From: JBQLZQ01 sp052168355
GTDB taxonomy: Bacteria; Pseudomonadota; Alphaproteobacteria; DSM-16000; Inquilinaceae
Length of the DNA stretch: 63,391 nucleotides
Direction of reading: 5' to 3'
Assembly (NCBI GenBank): GCA_052168355.1
Contig: JBQLZQ010000058.1
Location: forward strand, 1-63,391
The first letter of the stretch is position 1. The number at the start of each line of letters is the position of its first letter. Positions 60,887 through 63,391 of this stretch are shown piece by piece. The notes below the pieces were generated by a model. The model was not told the origin of the DNA and searched no databases. It was given only the letters and a program-made list of their open reading frames with translations. The position numbers and the translations under genes were made by a program.

Positions 60887-61595
60887 ACGCGATCCGCGAC
60901 AGGCTCTGATCACGGGCGGAACCCGCGGCATCGGTCGCGGCGTGGCAGAGGTGCTGCTGGCCGCCGGCTGGCGGGTGGTCGCCACGGGCGCCGGCGAGGA
61001 TGAGGTGGCGGCCGCGGCGCCGGCCGACGGTCTTGAGAACCGGGTGCTGGACGTCACCGACGATGGCCAGGTCCGGGCCCTGGTCGGCGGTCTCGACCGG
61101 CTGGACGCCCTGGTCAACTGCGCCGGGATCCTCAGGCGCGGCGAGGAATACGATCTGGATGTCTTCGAACGGGTGATCGCCGTCAACCTGACGGGCACCA
61201 TGCGGATGTGCGTTTCCTGTCATCCGCTGCTCAAGCGATCCGGCGGGGCCATCGTCAACACCGCGTCGATGTGGTCTTTTTTCGGCGGGCCCCTGGTGCC
61301 CGCCTACACCGCCTCGAAGGGCGGCGTGGCCCAGCTCACCAAGGCGCTGGCCGTGCACTGGGCGGCCGACGGAATCCGGGTCAATGCGGTCGCGCCTGGC
61401 TGGATCGAAACGGAGATGACCCGGAACGCGCGGGAGGACCCCCACCGCGCCCGGACCATTCTCGGCCGCACCCCCCAGGGGCGCTGGGGCCGGCCGGAGG
61501 ATGTCGGCCGGGTGGTCGCCATGCTGGTGTCGCCGGACGCCGGCTTTGTCACCGGAACCGTGCTGCCGGTGGACGGCGGCTACAGCGCGATGTGA
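60876..61595 (+). CDS. SDR-family NAD(P)-dependent oxidoreductase, non-canonical start
   Basis: This is a classical short-chain dehydrogenase with cofactor motif ALITGGTRGIGRGVAEVL, DALVNCAGILRR, the catalytic AYTASKGGVAQLTKAL and the C-terminal GTVLPVDGGYSAM. The frame back to the preceding stop (60858) has no ATG, GTG or TTG before the TGGTRGIG motif. A GTG at 60942 would delete it. An AGGAGG at 60864-60869 sits 6 bases before an ATC codon at 60876, giving 239 residues, and this is the start given. CTG at 60906 is another option. The role is probably a sugar or 2-keto-3-deoxy-acid dehydrogenase in the cluster. Confidence 0.85.
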   Translation: MSTERDPRQALITGGTRGIGRGVAEVLLAAGWRVVATGAGEDEVAAAAPADGLENRVLDVTDDGQVRALVGGLDRLDALVNCAGILRRGEEYDLDVFERVIAVNLTGTMRMCVSCHPLLKRSGGAIVNTASMWSFFGGPLVPAYTASKGGVAQLTKALAVHWAADGIRVNAVAPGWIETEMTRNAREDPHRARTILGRTPQGRWGRPEDVGRVVAMLVSPDAGFVTGTVLPVDGGYSAM

Positions 61596-61608
61596 GAAAG
61601 GATCCACC

Positions 61609-62136
61609 ATGCCGGTCGAAACCCCCGACGATCACGCCCGCATGCCCTATCAGAAGCCGTTCCCGGCCGAGGCCCTGGACGACATCGTCATTCCGCAGGC
61701 CATCCCGACGGACGACCGGGTGTGGGTGCCGCAGGCCGAGAATGTCTGGTTCCGGCCGCTCTGCCTCAACCGGTCGCAGGGCTATTGGGTCAACCTTCTG
61801 AAGGTGCGCAAGGCCGGCATCCTGTCGCGCCACCGCCATCCCCAGGCCGTCCACGGCTTCGTGCTCAAGGGACGCTGGCACTATCTGGAGCACGATTGGG
61901 TGGCCGAGGAAGGCAGCTATGTGTTCGAGCCGCCGGGCGAAACCCACACCCTGGTGGTGCCCGAGGACGTGGAGGAGATGATCACCCTGTTCCAGGTCAA
62001 CGGCATCATGTCCTATGTGGATCCGTGGGGAAAGCCGCTGGGCTACGAAGACGTGTTCACCAAGATCGACATGTGCCGCGCCCACTATGGCGAGGTCGGC
62101 CTGGGCGCGGATTATGTCGACCGGTTTGTCCGGTAG
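61609..62136 (+). CDS. Cupin protein, 2,4'-dihydroxyacetophenone dioxygenase-like
   Basis: The 175-residue cupin has its metal motif in SRHRHPQAVHGFVLKGRW (His75, His77 and possibly His82) and the second motif in FEPPGETHTLVV (Glu111, His113). It resembles the ChrR-type cupins annotated as 2,4'-dihydroxyacetophenone dioxygenases, which cleave a C-C bond next to a carbonyl. In a sugar-acid operon the substrate is presumably different. It could act on a diketo acid, or be an isomerase. AAAGGA lies before the ATG. Repeat copy B follows 10 bp after its stop. Confidence 0.82.
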   Translation: MPVETPDDHARMPYQKPFPAEALDDIVIPQAIPTDDRVWVPQAENVWFRPLCLNRSQGYWVNLLKVRKAGILSRHRHPQAVHGFVLKGRWHYLEHDWVAEEGSYVFEPPGETHTLVVPEDVEEMITLFQVNGIMSYVDPWGKPLGYEDVFTKIDMCRAHYGEVGLGADYVDRFVR

Positions 62137-62146
62137 GCCGCCGACC

Positions 62147-62284
62147 TAGAGCAGGATCGCCTTGGGTGGAATCGCTTCGGCGATCCCACCCAAGGCGTGA
62201 ATCCTACTCTATTCATAGAGTTAGAGAGCGATTCACGTCATTGGTGGAAGCGGGTCCGCTTCCACCAATGACGATCGCGCTCTG
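62147..62284 (-). repeat. 138-bp structured intergenic repeat, copy B (complete, reverse orientation)
   Basis: This is the reverse complement of copy A with very few differences: the palindrome centre reads GGACCC instead of GGATCC on the element strand, one base differs in the third stem, and the outermost base of one end is changed. It lies 10 bp after the cupin stop. Confidence 0.85.
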
Positions 62285-62562
62285 GTCGAGGTCTTGAAGC
62301 GCGCCATCGACGTGCGGATCACGCCGTCCCGTCGGTCCGTCCCCGACGAGCCGCGAGAAACCGCCGGACGTGGAAGATCCTCGACGGCACGCGGCGCCAG
62401 CGGGTAGACTGTTATCCTCATACCAATACCGCCGCGCCGAACGGCATCGGGACCCGTCTGGACGCATGGGGACGGGTCGGATATCGGTCGGCACCGTGCG
62501 TTGCGGTTACCGGTCGCCACCCCGGCCCGCCGCGGGCCAATCCGTGCCGAAGGAGCCTACCG
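62285..62562. other. Intergenic region after repeat copy B
   Basis: 278 bp with no complete gene. A short open frame beginning at the repeat boundary (LVEVLKRAIDVRITPSRR) ends at 62407 and looks protein-like for about 20 residues. It may be the remnant of a gene end disrupted here, but no family is recognised. AAGGAG near 62550 serves the next gene. Confidence 0.4.
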
Positions 62563-63342
62563 TTGAGTCCATCGACCCTCGTCATCCCCGATCTCGCCGA
62601 CAAGGCCGTTCTGATCACCGGCGCGTCGACCGGGATCGGCGCGGCCCTGGCCCGCGCGTTCGCGGCACAGGGCGCGTCCGTCGGTCTCCACTACAACGCC
62701 AGCGCCGACGCCGCCACGGATCTGGCCCGCGCCATCGAGGCCGACGGCGGCACCGTTGCCCTGATCCGGGCGGACGCCTCCAAGCGCGGCGCACTGGCCC
62801 GCGCGGTGGAGGACACGGCCAAGGCGTTCGGCCGGCTCGACGGCCTGATCAACAACGCCGGAGGCATGGTGGCGCGTCAGCCCTACGAGGACTGGACCGA
62901 CGACCTTTACGACGCGGTCATGGATCTCAACGCCCGGTCGGTGCTGTCGGCCACCCGCGCGGCCGTCCCGCACCTCAAGGTCCGGGGCGGGTTCGTCATC
63001 AACACCACCTCGATCGCCGGCCGCAACGGGGCCAGCAACGGCGCCGGGCTGTACGGATCGTCCAAGGCCTTCATCGCCAACGTGACGCGCGGCATGGCCA
63101 AGGAGTTCATCGGGTTCGGCATCCGCGTCAACGCGGTCGCGCCCGGCGTCATCGCCACGCCATTTCACGAGCGGTATTCGACGGACGCCCAGATGGAGGC
63201 GATGCGGGCCACCATTCCCCAGGGCCGGCTGGGCGTGGCCGACGACTGCGTCGGCGCGTACCTGTTTTTGGCCTCGGAGGCGCTGTCCGGCTATATCATC
63301 GGCCAAACCATCGAGGTCAATGGCGGGCAGTTGATGCCTTAG
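62563..63342 (+). CDS. SDR-family NAD(P)-dependent oxidoreductase
   Basis: The TTG start (AAGGAG 7 bases upstream) gives 259 residues. The cofactor motif VLITGASTGIGAALARAF is at 17-34, then LDGLINNAGGMV, the catalytic Ser/Tyr/Lys region (INTTSIAGRNG, GLYGSSKAFIANVTRGM) and GYIIGQTIEVNGGQLMP. It is a second dehydrogenase of the sugar cluster, likely oxidising a sugar or a 2-keto-3-deoxy acid. Its TAG stop codon is the first three bases of repeat copy C. Confidence 0.93.
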   Translation: MSPSTLVIPDLADKAVLITGASTGIGAALARAFAAQGASVGLHYNASADAATDLARAIEADGGTVALIRADASKRGALARAVEDTAKAFGRLDGLINNAGGMVARQPYEDWTDDLYDAVMDLNARSVLSATRAAVPHLKVRGGFVINTTSIAGRNGASNGAGLYGSSKAFIANVTRGMAKEFIGFGIRVNAVAPGVIATPFHERYSTDAQMEAMRATIPQGRLGVADDCVGAYLFLASEALSGYIIGQTIEVNGGQLMP

Positions 63343-63391
63343 AGCGCGATCGTCATTGGTGGAAGCGGACCCGCTTCCACCAATGACGTGA
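63340..63391 (+). repeat. 138-bp structured intergenic repeat, copy C (truncated by window end)
   Basis: The first 52 bases match copy A, with the GGACCC palindrome centre of copy B. The element's first bases TAG are the stop codon of the upstream SDR gene. The rest is outside the window. Confidence 0.8.

Noticed and set aside
60942..61595. GTG at 60942 as the start of the first SDR
   Set aside because: It would remove the TGGTRGIG cofactor motif that is intact and in frame just upstream.
1..63391. CRISPR array, prophage or integrated mobile element
   Set aside because: No regularly spaced direct repeats, cas genes, integrase, transposase or phage structural genes were seen. The only repeats are the 138-bp element and short tandems.

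Overview
The window is GC-rich (roughly two thirds G+C in coding regions) and densely packed. Gene order points to a free-living, flagellated alphaproteobacterium of the Rhodospirillales type. The evidence is the run nrdR-ribD-ribE-ribB-ribH-nusB-thiL, the block rpoZ-rsh-acpS-lepB-rnc-era-recO-parC, a Ros/MucR regulator, an LdtR-like MarR regulator, a K+-independent proton-pumping pyrophosphatase, Bpt instead of Aat, and TRAP and sugar ABC transporters. No tRNA, rRNA, CRISPR array, prophage or transposase gene was seen. The species cannot be named from the sequence.

Layout. 1-263: the 3' end of bamE and a hairpin shared with the convergent hppA. 263-11523 (minus): hppA, an MFS transporter, a FliL-like membrane protein, then a compact housekeeping run read rpiB-glyA-nrdR-ribD-ribE-ribB-ribH-nusB-thiL. 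11524-16722: a long spacer, mucR, a small DUF6898-like gene, an LdtR-like regulator, two valine-degradation genes (mmsB and 3-hydroxyisobutyryl-CoA hydrolase) and hemB. 16745-23688: a class III adenylate cyclase, two alpha/beta hydrolases, a penicillin-acylase-family enzyme and ilvA. 23969-29300: motAB, an ATP-grasp/alpha-E pair and bpt. 29425-32792: a TakP-like TRAP transporter. 32838-34091: a divergent ArsR/AHSA1 module around a palindrome. 34109-42625 (minus): parC to rpoZ. 42626-43168: an AT-rich non-coding island with a near-consensus parS site. 43169-48971: NYN nuclease-like gene, family 5 UDG, smpB, dapA, soluble lytic transglycosylase and a serine/threonine dehydratase. 49031-51278: a repeat, bactofilin and an M23 peptidase. 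51733-63391: a GH15 glycosidase, then an IclR-controlled deoxysugar-like catabolic cluster made of a complete ABC importer, an enolase-superfamily dehydratase, a RhaM-type mutarotase, two SDR dehydrogenases and a cupin.

The parts most worth a second look are: (i) a 138-bp, three-hairpin repeat found three times, each just behind a gene end, one copy supplying the upstream gene's stop codon; (ii) the parS-like palindrome; (iii) the deoxysugar cluster, which couples a mutarotase and a mandelate-racemase-type dehydratase to a cupin dioxygenase-like protein; (iv) an SDR gene in that cluster with no ATG, GTG or TTG upstream of its Rossmann motif; (v) a RibB with a fused GTP cyclohydrolase II domain lacking the zinc cysteines; and (vi) a MucR with an eroded zinc finger.
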